Below, piece by piece: positions 54,626 to 62,872 of a DNA stretch of 64,000 nucleotides. This DNA comes from Candidatus Tectimicrobiota bacterium (GTDB lineage Bacteria > JACPUC01). The stretch covers positions 1 through 64,000 of the forward strand of contig JACPUC010000018.1 of NCBI GenBank assembly GCA_016192455.1, read 5' to 3'. Positions within the stretch are counted from its first letter, which is position 1. Every line of letters begins with the position of its first letter. The position numbers were made by a program, and so were the translations under genes. A model generated the notes under the pieces. That model was not told the origin of the DNA. It did not search any database and saw nothing but the letters and a program-made list of their open reading frames with translations.

Positions 54626-55744
54626 TCAGGCGAAGAGCAGGGCGCGGGCGATGATGAGGCGCTGGATCTCCGATGAGCCGTCGTAGATGCGCATGATGCG
54701 CACGTCGCGGTAGTAGCGCTCGACGATGTTCTCGTGCAGGCAGGCGCCGCGTTCGAAGAGCTGAATGGCACGGTCGGCGGCGCGCCAGGCGGTCTCGGTG
54801 GCGAGGAGCTTGGCCATCGAGGCCTCGGTGGAGCAGCGCTCGCCGCGATCCATGCGGGCCGCGGTGGTATAGAGGAGGAGCCGCGCCGCCTCGCACTCGA
54901 TGGCGCAATCCGCCAGGAGATGCTGACCGTCGCCGCGGCGTGCGCGGGCCTCCGCCGCCATGCGCTCGAGGAGGCGCTGCGCCGCGCCCAGGCCGCCGGC
55001 GGCCATGCCGATCCGCCCCTTGTCGAGCGTGCGCATCGCCAACCTGAATCCCTGACCGAGCTCGCCGAGGAGGTTCGCGGCCGGGACCGTGCAGTCCGCA
55101 AGCACGAGCTCGCACGCAGCCGAGCCGCGCAACCCCATGAGCTCGTGTCGCTTGCCGATGGTGAAGCCGGGCGTGCCGCGCTCCACGAGGAAGGCGCTGA
55201 TGCCGCCGTGGGCGCCTTTGGCGGGGTCGGTGACCGCGAAGACGGTGAAGTAGTCGGCGTGCGGCCCGTTCGTGACGAAAATCTTCCTGCCGTTGAGGAC
55301 AAACGCCTCGCCGCGGCGGACGGCGCGCGTCTCGATGCGCGCGGCGTCGGAGCCGGCATTCGGCTCGGTGAGCGCAAAGGCGCTGAGGCGTTCGCCGCGG
55401 GCCAGCGGCGGCAGGTAGCAACGGCGCTGTTCTTCGCTGCCGCCATAGAGGATGCCCATGGCGCCGATGCCGATGTTTGTCGTAATGCGGGAGCGCACGC
55501 AGAGATTGGTGCGGGAGAGCTCCTCGATCGCCACCGCCTCATGGAGCAGCGGCAGCCCCAGCCCGCCGTAGTCCTTCGGGATGGCCATGCCGTAGAGCCC
55601 CAGCTCGGCGAGCCGCGCGTGAAGGCTGGCCGGGAACTCATCGTCACGGTCGAGGGTCGTCGCCAGGGGCTCGACTTCGGTGCGCACGAAGTGGCGTACA
55701 TGGTCGCGCCACCGCAGCAGATCGTCAGAGAACGAGAAGTCCAT
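54626..55744 (-). CDS. acyl-CoA dehydrogenase
   Basis: 372 residues, FAD-dependent alpha,beta-dehydrogenation of an acyl-CoA. Family motifs: YGMAIPKDYGGLGLP, AFALTEPNAGSDA (FAD/substrate), FVTNGPHADYFTVFA, GLRGSAACELVLADC and the C-terminal RIMRIYDGSSEIQRLIIAR. At the usual catalytic-Glu site of the short/medium-chain group (Tyr-Glu-Gly) this protein has Tyr-Asp-Gly. So either Asp serves as the base or the base lies elsewhere, as in isovaleryl-CoA dehydrogenases. The start at 55744 opens directly into DFSFSDDLLRWRDHVR. The substrate is unknown; no ETF gene is adjacent. Confidence 0.93.
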   Translation of the reverse strand: MDFSFSDDLLRWRDHVRHFVRTEVEPLATTLDRDDEFPASLHARLAELGLYGMAIPKDYGGLGLPLLHEAVAIEELSRTNLCVRSRITTNIGIGAMGILYGGSEEQRRCYLPPLARGERLSAFALTEPNAGSDAARIETRAVRRGEAFVLNGRKIFVTNGPHADYFTVFAVTDPAKGAHGGISAFLVERGTPGFTIGKRHELMGLRGSAACELVLADCTVPAANLLGELGQGFRLAMRTLDKGRIGMAAGGLGAAQRLLERMAAEARARRGDGQHLLADCAIECEAARLLLYTTAARMDRGERCSTEASMAKLLATETAWRAADRAIQLFERGACLHENIVERYYRDVRIMRIYDGSSEIQRLIIARALLFA

Positions 55745-55889
55745 CGCAGGTCGTCACCAGGGGCGAAGAGAGAGGAGGGGCGCAGCCGCCCTGCCTGCCG
55801 CCGCCGCTCCGGCCATGCTCGTCGTTCGGCTCAGGCTTGCCGCGGGGCAGCCATGACGCGGCGCGGCCGGAATCCGGCCCGAGCCGCGG

Positions 55890-56897
55890 CTAGCGCGTCC
55901 GCAGGTAGGTGAGATGCTCCTCTGCCTGGCGGCGCCATTTCGATTGCGCGGGGTTGTTCTCGCTGACGGAGAGGAACTTCTGCCATTGCTCGATCGCTTT
56001 GCCGGGATCGAGCCGCTCGTAGGCGATGGCCAGGTTGTAGTGCGCGGAGGCGTGCAGGGGGTTGATCTGCAACGCCCGCTTCCACTGCGCCGCAGCCGCC
56101 TCCAGGCGCTCACCGCGGAAGTAGAGGCGACCGAGGTTGACCAGGGCGGGCACGTACGTCGGTTCCAGGTTGAGAACCCTGTTGTACGTGGTGAGAGCAT
56201 CGTCGAGCCGGCCAGCATCTTCGTAGGCGAGAGCGAGGTTGTAGAGAACGTCGGGGTTCTGCGGCGTCTCCTTCAGGGCCTCCTCGAACTGGACGATGGC
56301 GGCCTCGAACTTTCCTTCCAGGTAGAGCTGGTTGCCGCGCGCGAAGGAATCCTCCTGCGGTGACTTCCGGGGGGGCATCAGGGGAGCGCCTGGCGTGGCG
56401 GCCGCCGAGGAGGATGCCGCAGCCCTCGGCTCCTGCGCCGGCCTGGTGAGATCGCCGTAGATCCAGCCGCCGCGCCCTCCCGAGAGCGTGATCCGATACC
56501 ACCCAGACTTCTCTTCACGGGGGGTGAACCGCTCTCCCTCTGTGACGCGCGCCACGACGGGATGACTCGTGCTCGGCCCCTCCCGCACATTGGCGAGGTT
56601 GACGCTGACCTCAATCTGGCGACCGGCCGTGGCAGGCAGGTTCATTCCCGGCGGCGACACGGCCTGCGGCGGCTTGGGGGTCTCCATCTTGCTGGCGGCG
56701 GCTTCGCCGGCGCCGCTTCCGGTCTCTGGCGACGCCTTCTCGACGGCAGGGGTTGGGCGCGGAGGTGCAACCGAGCCGGCGGGCGGCGAGGCGGGCGCTT
56801 GGGGCTGACTCTGGGGGTACCCGTTGCCTGCTCTCCCCAGCGACAGAACCGCCACCGCCAGGCCCAAGCAGAGAAGCGACCAGGTCCACTTCATCAC
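55890..56897 (-). CDS. exported SH3-domain and TPR-repeat protein
   Basis: 335 residues. A signal peptide (WTWSLLCLGLAVAVLSLG) and a Pro/Ala-rich linker (30-90) lead to a bacterial SH3 domain (about 95-150; VSVNLANVREGPSTSHPVVA, GGWIYGDL). A second linker precedes four to five TPR repeats (about 185-330; FARGNQLYLEGKFEAAIVQF, NPDVLYNLALAYEDAGRLDD, ALVNLGRLYFRGERLEAA). It should be a periplasmic or lipid-free scaffold binding cell wall or protein partners. The start may be either of two adjacent ATGs (56897, 56894). Confidence 0.9.
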   Translation of the reverse strand: MMKWTWSLLCLGLAVAVLSLGRAGNGYPQSQPQAPASPPAGSVAPPRPTPAVEKASPETGSGAGEAAASKMETPKPPQAVSPPGMNLPATAGRQIEVSVNLANVREGPSTSHPVVARVTEGERFTPREEKSGWYRITLSGGRGGWIYGDLTRPAQEPRAAASSSAAATPGAPLMPPRKSPQEDSFARGNQLYLEGKFEAAIVQFEEALKETPQNPDVLYNLALAYEDAGRLDDALTTYNRVLNLEPTYVPALVNLGRLYFRGERLEAAAAQWKRALQINPLHASAHYNLAIAYERLDPGKAIEQWQKFLSVSENNPAQSKWRRQAEEHLTYLRTR

Positions 56898-57884
56898 GCA
56901 CTACTCCATGCGCGGGGTGCGGAGCCTGGGGGGCCCAGGCCCTTGCGCCGCGATGCGCGCTCTCCATACGTCTAGACAGGCTGCTTCACCACGCCGAGGT
57001 AAACCGAGGAGATCCCAGCGGCGGCATTCTACCACGAATGGGATTGAATCACCGCCCAAAGATGGTTCCGGCGGCAATGATCAACCGAGGAGGGAAGCCG
57101 CTGATCCGCGCCGGCCCTGCATCGCGGTGTGGTGGTCAAGGGAGCAGCCGATGGGACGTCACCGCGTCAGTTCGCGGCCTGGCGCTGCACGTCCAGCAGC
57201 GCCGGAACGACGCCGGGCGACCTCGGGAGAGGCGCTTGGCGGAGAGAGCCGCATTCCACGATCTTCTCGACCTCTTCCACTGCGGCCAGCGCAGCCGAGG
57301 GGGGCGGCAGTCCCGCCCGGCTGGGAAACCACGGAGACCTCCGCGCCCCGCGCAGGCGCCGCCGGCGCGACCGCCCGCAGGGCCGGCTATGCCTTCAGCC
57401 AAAGGAAGAGCGTCAGAATTCCAGCATGGGCCGTGGGGCGGCTTGACGTAACTGTGGCTGCGGGCGTGTGATCTTTCCGTTTCTCATCTCCTCCTGGGTC
57501 CCGCCATCAACTCCGCATCTTGATTCAAGGACCTGGAATCGAGAGGGGGGAATTCTCGCCACGGGAGGAAGCGAGGCCCATATCTTGCTAGCAAACGAAG
57601 GTAGGAGCTGGGCTGCAGGATGAACCATGGGCGGACGTTGAGCTGGACGCGTCCCCCCGCCGCGTCGAGCCTGCCGGCTCCTCGTCCTTTGCCGGAACGA
57701 GGAGGCGATCTTTCCAGGCGGCGCTCGATGATCGTCTGCCGCGCCAGGAGTTTCTCCTCATCGCCCTTAGCGCAGGGGCTGCGTTGGGGAGGAGACGGGA
57801 GCTTTTCCTGCTTCCCCTCCCAGGCAGCGTTGCCGATCCCCTGCTCGAGGCCCCGTGCGCAGTAAGGAAGGGGAGCGCCAAGGC
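56898..57884. other. long divergent intergenic region
   Basis: Almost 1 kb without a supportable gene between the SH3/TPR gene (minus) and the HDOD operon (plus). All frames here are Arg/Pro/Ala-rich shadows. Possible signals are a weak sigma-70-like pair (TTGACG 57443-57448, 18 bases, TGTGAT 57467-57472) and a weaker sigma-54-like pair (AGGCCC 57574-57579, TTGC 57585-57588). Confidence 0.45.
57574..57588 (+). promoter_or_regulatory. weak candidate sigma-54 promoter of the HDOD operon
   Basis: AGGCCC, five bases, TTGC, with GG and GC ten bases apart as required. The -24 hexamer matches the consensus in four of six positions. It lies about 300 bases before the first gene, so it is tentative. 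Confidence 0.25.
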
Positions 57885-58187
57885 ATGCGTCGGATCGCCA
57901 TAACCCAGGCCGAGGTTAACCTCGTGCTCGCCAAGGCCGCCGAAGATGAAACAGGCCGCGTGCTCTGCGCCGAAGGCACCGTTCTCTCCGCCAACCTCAT
58001 CCGGCTCCTCACCAACCGGGGCGTGGTGACGCTCTACGTCGAGGGAGAGGATGAGCAGGCCAAGTCGCCCGAGCAACTGCTGCGGGAGTTGGATGAGCGC
58101 TTCTCCCTAGTGGAGACCGACCCGCTCATGGAGCAGGTGAAGGCGCTCTTCCGGCGGCGTATTGTCGAAGGCACGTTAACGCACTGA
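57885..58187 (+). CDS. small protein preceding the HDOD gene
   Basis: 100 residues from the ATG at 57885 (start RRIAITQAEVNLVLAKAAED). It contains GRVLCAEGTVLSANLIRLLT and VVTLYVEGED, a pattern also found at the N-terminus of some HD-GYP and HDOD signalling proteins. The second half is charged and helical. Ten codons upstream another in-frame ATG (57855) exists, but GGGGAG favours 57885. It lies about 165 bases upstream of the HDOD gene on the same strand and probably acts in the same signalling unit. The function is unknown. Confidence 0.75.
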   Translation: MRRIAITQAEVNLVLAKAAEDETGRVLCAEGTVLSANLIRLLTNRGVVTLYVEGEDEQAKSPEQLLRELDERFSLVETDPLMEQVKALFRRRIVEGTLTH

Positions 58188-58353
58188 GGGGATTGCCTGG
58201 AGCCTGGAGGCACGGGCGGGGGGTAGCCTCCCCGTTAGGCGGCGGAGGCGGAGACAGGCGCAAGCCGGCGCGGCTTCGAGCGTTCGAGCCTTGCAGCCTT
58301 CCTGGACATAGATGGCGCAGTGCAGAAGAGCGTGCGCCCAAAGGGATTGGGAG

Positions 58354-59193
58354 ATGATCTCAGCGAGCGAGTTGCAGCGGAAGATCGAAGCCATCAAGAA
58401 CATCCCGACGGTGCCGGGGATCGTGCAGAAGATCGCCGAGATGGTCGAAAGCCCCAGCATGTCGGCGGCTGACGTGGGCAAGGTCATCGCGCAGGATCAG
58501 GTTCTCGCGGCGAAAGTGCTGCGCCTCATCAACTCCTCGTTCTATGGGTTCCCCGGCCGCATCTCCTCCCTGTCGCACGGCGTCGTGCTGCTGGGCTTCA
58601 ACGTGATCAAGGGGCTGGTCCTGAGTGCGTCGGTCTTCGACATGCTCTCCGACGAGATGGCCGGCCTCTGGGAGCACTCGGTCGGCGCCTCCGCCGTGGC
58701 CGGGGTGATCGCACGCCACCGTGGCTATGCCGAGCCCGAGGAGGTTGCCACCGCCGGCCTCCTGCATGATATCGGCAAGGTCATCCTGGCGATCGAGCTT
58801 CCCGAGGTGATGCAGCAGCTCGATGCGATCGTCGCGGCGAAGCGCGTCCCCCGCCTTCTCGCCGAGACCGAGGTGCTCGGCATCACCCACTGCCATGTGG
58901 CCCATTGGCTCTGCGCCAAGTGGAACCTGCCGGCGGCTCTGCGCGAGCCGCTCGTTTTCCACCACGCGCCGCAGCAGGCCAAGTTTGCCCCTGAGCAGAC
59001 GGCGATGGTGCACCTGGCCAACATCCTCGTCCGGGCCCGTGGCTATGGTCACGGCGGCGACCCCTTCGTCCCGAAAATCAACGACCAAGCCTGGCAGCTC
59101 CTTGGCCTGTCGATGGACGACCTCGACGCGATCGTGGCGCGCCTCGACGTGGAGCTCGAGCGGGTCAACACGCACGATCTCTTCTCGGTGTAG
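58354..59193 (+). CDS. HDOD-domain signalling protein
   Basis: 279 residues. The HDOD domain is shown by IKNIPTVPGIVQKIAEMVES at the start, VLRLINSSFYGFPGRISSLS, AVVLLG-like GVVLLGFNVIKGLVLS and the HD-type segment TAGLLHDIGKVILAIELPE, with later EPLVFHHAP. HDOD proteins are HD-superfamily members that mostly lack a full metal site and act as regulators of cyclic-di-GMP signalling and chemotaxis. The ATG at 58354 (ISASELQRKIEA) is preferred over 58312, where the extra residues are Arg/Cys-rich. It is followed after 32 bases by the receiver/GGDEF-like gene. Confidence 0.92.
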   Translation: MISASELQRKIEAIKNIPTVPGIVQKIAEMVESPSMSAADVGKVIAQDQVLAAKVLRLINSSFYGFPGRISSLSHGVVLLGFNVIKGLVLSASVFDMLSDEMAGLWEHSVGASAVAGVIARHRGYAEPEEVATAGLLHDIGKVILAIELPEVMQQLDAIVAAKRVPRLLAETEVLGITHCHVAHWLCAKWNLPAALREPLVFHHAPQQAKFAPEQTAMVHLANILVRARGYGHGGDPFVPKINDQAWQLLGLSMDDLDAIVARLDVELERVNTHDLFSV

Positions 59194-59225
59194 CAGGGAA
59201 GCAGCGTGCTGGAGGGACGCTCGGC

Positions 59226-60200
59226 ATGCTTGAACCGCAGACGAAACGGGTGCTCCTCGTCGACCCGGACAGAGCCCGCGCCCAGCGGCTGGGGGAGACC
59301 CTCAGCGCGGCCGGGTACTACGCCTACGATGTGGAAGATGAGCGCCAGGCGTTGGATCTCATCTACAACGAGCCGCCCGACCTCATCCTTATTGACTACC
59401 AGGTCCCGGAAGAGCATGGCGGCTATCTCTGCCAGTCCCTCAAGACGGACAACGTCTACAGCCACCTCCCCATCATCCTCATCCTTCCCCAGCCTCTCCA
59501 GCCCTGGAACTGGGAGAGCCTGCAGGTGGAGGATTTCCTCGTGCAGCCGTTCAGCGAGGCAGAGCTGTTGCTGCGCACCTCGCTCTGCTTCGCGCGCACC
59601 TCACGCGCCCTCGACGCCAACCCCCTCACGAGGCTGCCGGGCAACCACTCGATCATCCGCGAGATCGAGCGGCGCATCGCCGCCGGGGCGCCGTTTGCCC
59701 TCTGCTACCTCGACCTCGATCACTTCAAGGGGTACAACGACTACTACGGCTTCACACGGGGCGACGAGGTGCTGAGCATGACCGCGCGCCTCATCACCAT
59801 GGTGGTGCGCGGACTGAACTGCCCGGAAGGGTATGCCGGGCACATCGGCGGCGATGACTTCGTCTTCATCGTGCCGGCGGACAGGGCGGATGAAGCCTGC
59901 CAGCAGATCATCAGGAACTTCGACCTCATCGTCGCCAATTTCTACGATGTGAAAGACCGCCTGCGCGGCTACATCGAGGCGGTCGACCGGCAGGGCCAGT
60001 GCGGCCGGGTTCCCCTCCTGACGGTTTCCATTGCCGTGGTAACGAATGAGGGGCAGACCCTGCAGCACTACGGCGAATTCAGCAGCGTCGCCTCGGAGCT
60101 GAAGAAGTACGCCAAGAGCCAACCGGGGAGCGTCTACGTCAAGGATCGCCGGCGCGATGAGCCTGTCGGCGCCGGCCTCGCCAGCCCCGCCGCGCCGTAG
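59226..60200 (+). CDS. receiver domain plus GGDEF-like (GGDDF) response regulator
   Basis: 324 residues. A receiver domain (about 1-125) has RVLLVDPDRARAQRL and the probable phospho-acceptor in LILIDYQVPEEHGG. The GGDEF-like domain (about 135-305) has NPLTRLPGNHSIIREIE, LCYLDLDHFKGYNDYYGF and the signature HIGGDDFVF. Active diguanylate cyclases have GG(D/E)EF, so the third position fits but the essential Glu is Asp here. Activity may be low, altered or absent. Context with HDOD points to cyclic-nucleotide signalling control. A short disordered tail ends the protein. Confidence 0.9.
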   Translation: MLEPQTKRVLLVDPDRARAQRLGETLSAAGYYAYDVEDERQALDLIYNEPPDLILIDYQVPEEHGGYLCQSLKTDNVYSHLPIILILPQPLQPWNWESLQVEDFLVQPFSEAELLLRTSLCFARTSRALDANPLTRLPGNHSIIREIERRIAAGAPFALCYLDLDHFKGYNDYYGFTRGDEVLSMTARLITMVVRGLNCPEGYAGHIGGDDFVFIVPADRADEACQQIIRNFDLIVANFYDVKDRLRGYIEAVDRQGQCGRVPLLTVSIAVVTNEGQTLQHYGEFSSVASELKKYAKSQPGSVYVKDRRRDEPVGAGLASPAAP

Positions 60201-60335
60201 CGGCTACCCGCCCCGCCCGCATACCTTCTTCTGCTTCCCTCCTCCTCGGCGTCGAGATTGAAGCGAGCCGCGCAGCGCGGCACCGCGGGCCGTCCTCGGC
60301 GCATCCCCCGTCCGGCCCCCTCGTACGCCCTGCTG

Positions 60336-61472
60336 TCACCCCCGCCCTAAGATCGCTCGCAGCGCGTGGCTCAAGGCGTAGACGTTGCGGGGATGAGAGT
60401 TGTACCCCATCAGGCCGATGCGCCACACCTTGCCGGCGATGGCGCCGATGCCGCCGCTGATCTCGATGTTGAACTCGTTGAGGAGCCGCTGACGCACCGC
60501 GCGGTCATCCACGCCGGTGGGGATGCGGACGGTGGTCAGCGGTGGCAGGCGCACGTCGGGGCGCGCGAAGGGCGCCAACCCCAGCCCCTCGAGCTGCTCG
60601 ACGAGAAGCGTGGAGTTGCGGGCATGGCGGGCGATGCGCGCCTCGATCCCCTCCTCGTGGAGCAGCCGCAGCGCCTCGCGCAAGGCATAGACCGTGTTGA
60701 TCGGCGCGGTGTGGTGGTAGACGCGCTCCTCCGACCAATAGCGGAACTGCTCCAGCACGTCGAAGTAGAAGCTCGGCACCCGGCTGCGACGCTTGCCGAT
60801 GGCCGCGACGGCGCGCGGGCTGAAGGTCACCGGGGCCAGCCCCGGAGGCGCGCTGAGGCATTTCTGTGAACCGGCATAGGCGGCGTCGATACCCCAGGCA
60901 TCCACGTCCAACAGGCAGCCGCCAAGGGAGACGACGCAGTCCACGATGAAGAGCGCTTCGTGTTCACGGCACATGGCGCCGATCTCGGCGAGCGGGTGGA
61001 GCACCCCGGTGGAGGCTTCAGGGTGCACGATCGCCACCGCCTTGAGGTGGCGCTCCTGGGCAAGCTTCCGGCGCACCGCGGCGGGATCGACGGCGCTGCC
61101 CCACTCCGCCTCGAGGCGCACCAGCTCGCCGCCCAGCCGTTCCACCACCTCGCACATGCGGTTGCCGAAGAAGCCATTGACGCAGACAAGAACGCGGTCG
61201 CCCGGCTCCACGAGGTTCGTGAACACCGCCTCCATGCCGCCCATGCCGGTGACCGGCAGGACGAAGGTGTGACGGTTGCTCGTCTGGAAGGCGTAGCGCA
61301 GGAGCTCCTGCACGTCATCCATGATCTCGAAGTAGAGCGCATCGAGGTGGCCGATGACGGGGCTGGCGAGGGCGCCGGCGACGCGCGGGTGGATGTTGCT
61401 CGGCCCCGGCGTGAGGAGCAGGCGGTCGGGCACCGCCAGCGCGCCGAGGGATCGCGACGGCTCATAGGCCAT
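60336..61472 (-). CDS. alanine/serine--glyoxylate-type aminotransferase (copy 1)
   Basis: 378 residues, class V PLP aminotransferase fold. Start MAYEPSRSLGALAVPDRLLL, then TPGPSNIHPRV, GMGGMEAVFTNLVEPGDRVL, IVDCVVSLGGCLLDVDAWG and the PLP lysine in GSQKCLSAPPGL. The C-terminal GKVWRIGLMGYNSHPRNV matches alanine-glyoxylate and related transaminases. Substrates (serine, alanine, aspartate to glyoxylate) cannot be told apart here. The ATG at 61472 has AAGGAG upstream; a longer frame is rejected. A close paralog lies 140 bases upstream on the same strand. Confidence 0.93.
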   Translation of the reverse strand: MAYEPSRSLGALAVPDRLLLTPGPSNIHPRVAGALASPVIGHLDALYFEIMDDVQELLRYAFQTSNRHTFVLPVTGMGGMEAVFTNLVEPGDRVLVCVNGFFGNRMCEVVERLGGELVRLEAEWGSAVDPAAVRRKLAQERHLKAVAIVHPEASTGVLHPLAEIGAMCREHEALFIVDCVVSLGGCLLDVDAWGIDAAYAGSQKCLSAPPGLAPVTFSPRAVAAIGKRRSRVPSFYFDVLEQFRYWSEERVYHHTAPINTVYALREALRLLHEEGIEARIARHARNSTLLVEQLEGLGLAPFARPDVRLPPLTTVRIPTGVDDRAVRQRLLNEFNIEISGGIGAIAGKVWRIGLMGYNSHPRNVYALSHALRAILGRG

Positions 61473-61612
61473 GACAGCGCTCCTTCTGGAAGGGAGAGGG
61501 CAGCCTTCACCTCCCGGCGCGGCCGACTGAGGCGCGCCGGTGCGGCGCGGCGGGGCAGGCTCCGCGCTCCAGCGCCTTGCCCGCCGGCACGTGCTCTCGC
61601 CTGTCGGCTCCC

Positions 61613-62743
61613 TCAGCAGAGGATGGCGCGCAGCGCATGGCAGAGGTAGTAGACGTTGCGCGGATGCGAGGTGTAGCCCATGAGACCGATGCGCCACACC
61701 TTGCCTGCGATCGGCCCGAGGCCGCCGCCGATCTCCACGTTGTAGGCGTTGAGGAGGTGCCGGCGCACCGCCGCATCCTCAACTCCCGGAGGGAGGCGCA
61801 CGGTGGTGAGCGACGGCAAGCGCACGTCGGCGCGCGCGAACGGCGCGATCCCGAGGCTGCCGAGCTGCTCGATGAGGAGCGCCGCGTTGCGCGCGTGGCG
61901 GGTGATGCGCGCCTCGAGCCCCTCCTCGTGGAGCAGCCGCAGCGCCTCGCGCAGGGCGTACATCATGCTGATCGGCCCGGTGTGGTGGTAGACGCGCGCC
62001 TCCGACCAGTACTTGAAGAGCTCCGTGAGATCGAAGTAGAAGCTCGGAATGCGGCCGCGGCGCTTGCCGATCGCCTCCACGGCGCGCGGGCTGAAGGTCA
62101 TGGGCGAGAGGCCGGGGGGGCAGCTCAGGCACTTCTGCGTGCCGCTGTAGGCGGCGTCCACCCCCCAGGCGTCGATCTGCAGCGGGCAGCCGCCGAGCGA
62201 GGTGACGCAATCAATGATGAAGAGCGCCTCGTGCTCCCGGCAGAGGGCGCCGATGGCCTCGAGCGGCTGCAAAACGCCGGTGGAGGTCTCGGCATGGACG
62301 AGCGCCACCGCCTTGATGGCTCGTTCCTGCCGGAGCTTCTGGCGCACCGCCTCGGGATCGATGCTCTGCCCCCACTCCACCTCAAGGCGCAGCGCCTCGC
62401 CCCCCAGGCGCTCGATGATGTCGCACATCCGCCCCCCGAAGAAGCCGTTGACGCAGACGAGCACGCGGTCGCCGGCCTCGACGAGATTCGTGAACACCGC
62501 CTCCATGCCGGCCATGCCGGTCGCCTGCAAGGCAAGGGTATGGCGGTTGCCCGTCTGGAAGGCGTAGCGCAGGAGGGCCTGCACGTCATCCATGATTCCC
62601 AGGTAGACCGGATCGAGGTGGCCGGGCACCGGCGTGGCCAGGGCGCCGTACACGCGCGGATGGACGTTGCTGGGACCTGGACCCATGAGCAGGCGGTCGG
62701 GAACGGGAAGGGGCGCAATCGGCTGGGCGGGTTCATAGGCCAT
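61613..62743 (-). CDS. alanine/serine--glyoxylate-type aminotransferase (copy 2)
   Basis: 376 residues, same fold and very similar sequence to copy 1 over the whole length. MAYEPAQPIAPLPVPDRLLM, the MGPGPSNVHPRV loop, the PLP lysine in GTQKCLSCPPGLSPM and a terminal GKVWRIGLMGYTSHPRNV are all kept. The active-site residues are intact, so both copies should be functional. They differ at several substrate-pocket-like positions (for example SCPP versus SAPP next to the lysine and WSEARVYHHTGPISMM versus WSEERVYHHTAPINTV). CAGGAGA precedes the ATG. It is the upstream member of the tandem pair and probably drives both. Confidence 0.93.
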   Translation of the reverse strand: MAYEPAQPIAPLPVPDRLLMGPGPSNVHPRVYGALATPVPGHLDPVYLGIMDDVQALLRYAFQTGNRHTLALQATGMAGMEAVFTNLVEAGDRVLVCVNGFFGGRMCDIIERLGGEALRLEVEWGQSIDPEAVRQKLRQERAIKAVALVHAETSTGVLQPLEAIGALCREHEALFIIDCVTSLGGCPLQIDAWGVDAAYSGTQKCLSCPPGLSPMTFSPRAVEAIGKRRGRIPSFYFDLTELFKYWSEARVYHHTGPISMMYALREALRLLHEEGLEARITRHARNAALLIEQLGSLGIAPFARADVRLPSLTTVRLPPGVEDAAVRRHLLNAYNVEIGGGLGPIAGKVWRIGLMGYTSHPRNVYYLCHALRAILC

Positions 62744-62872
62744 GGTCCGTCTCCTGGTGCTGCGTCGTGGATGGGCTCTTCATGGGACCGAGCCGGTTCC
62801 AAGCTTGGCGCTGCGGCTCGGCGCCGAGCCACCCGGCGGGTTGTCAGACGGACGCAGGGTCGAGGTTGGAGG

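Noticed and set aside
53953-55701. Long minus-strand open frames (460 and 533 codons) over the acyl-CoA dehydrogenase gene
   Set aside because: They are antisense or out-of-frame shadows of a clearly conserved gene; only the low-complexity 54039-54439 part was kept, as a separate low-confidence item.
57136-57446. Overlapping open frames of about 60-100 codons in the 56.9-57.9 kb gap, including a minus-strand stretch with a plausible helix (AVEEVEKIVECGS)
   Set aside because: No ribosome-binding site or usual start, Arg/Pro-rich composition elsewhere and no recognisable domain.
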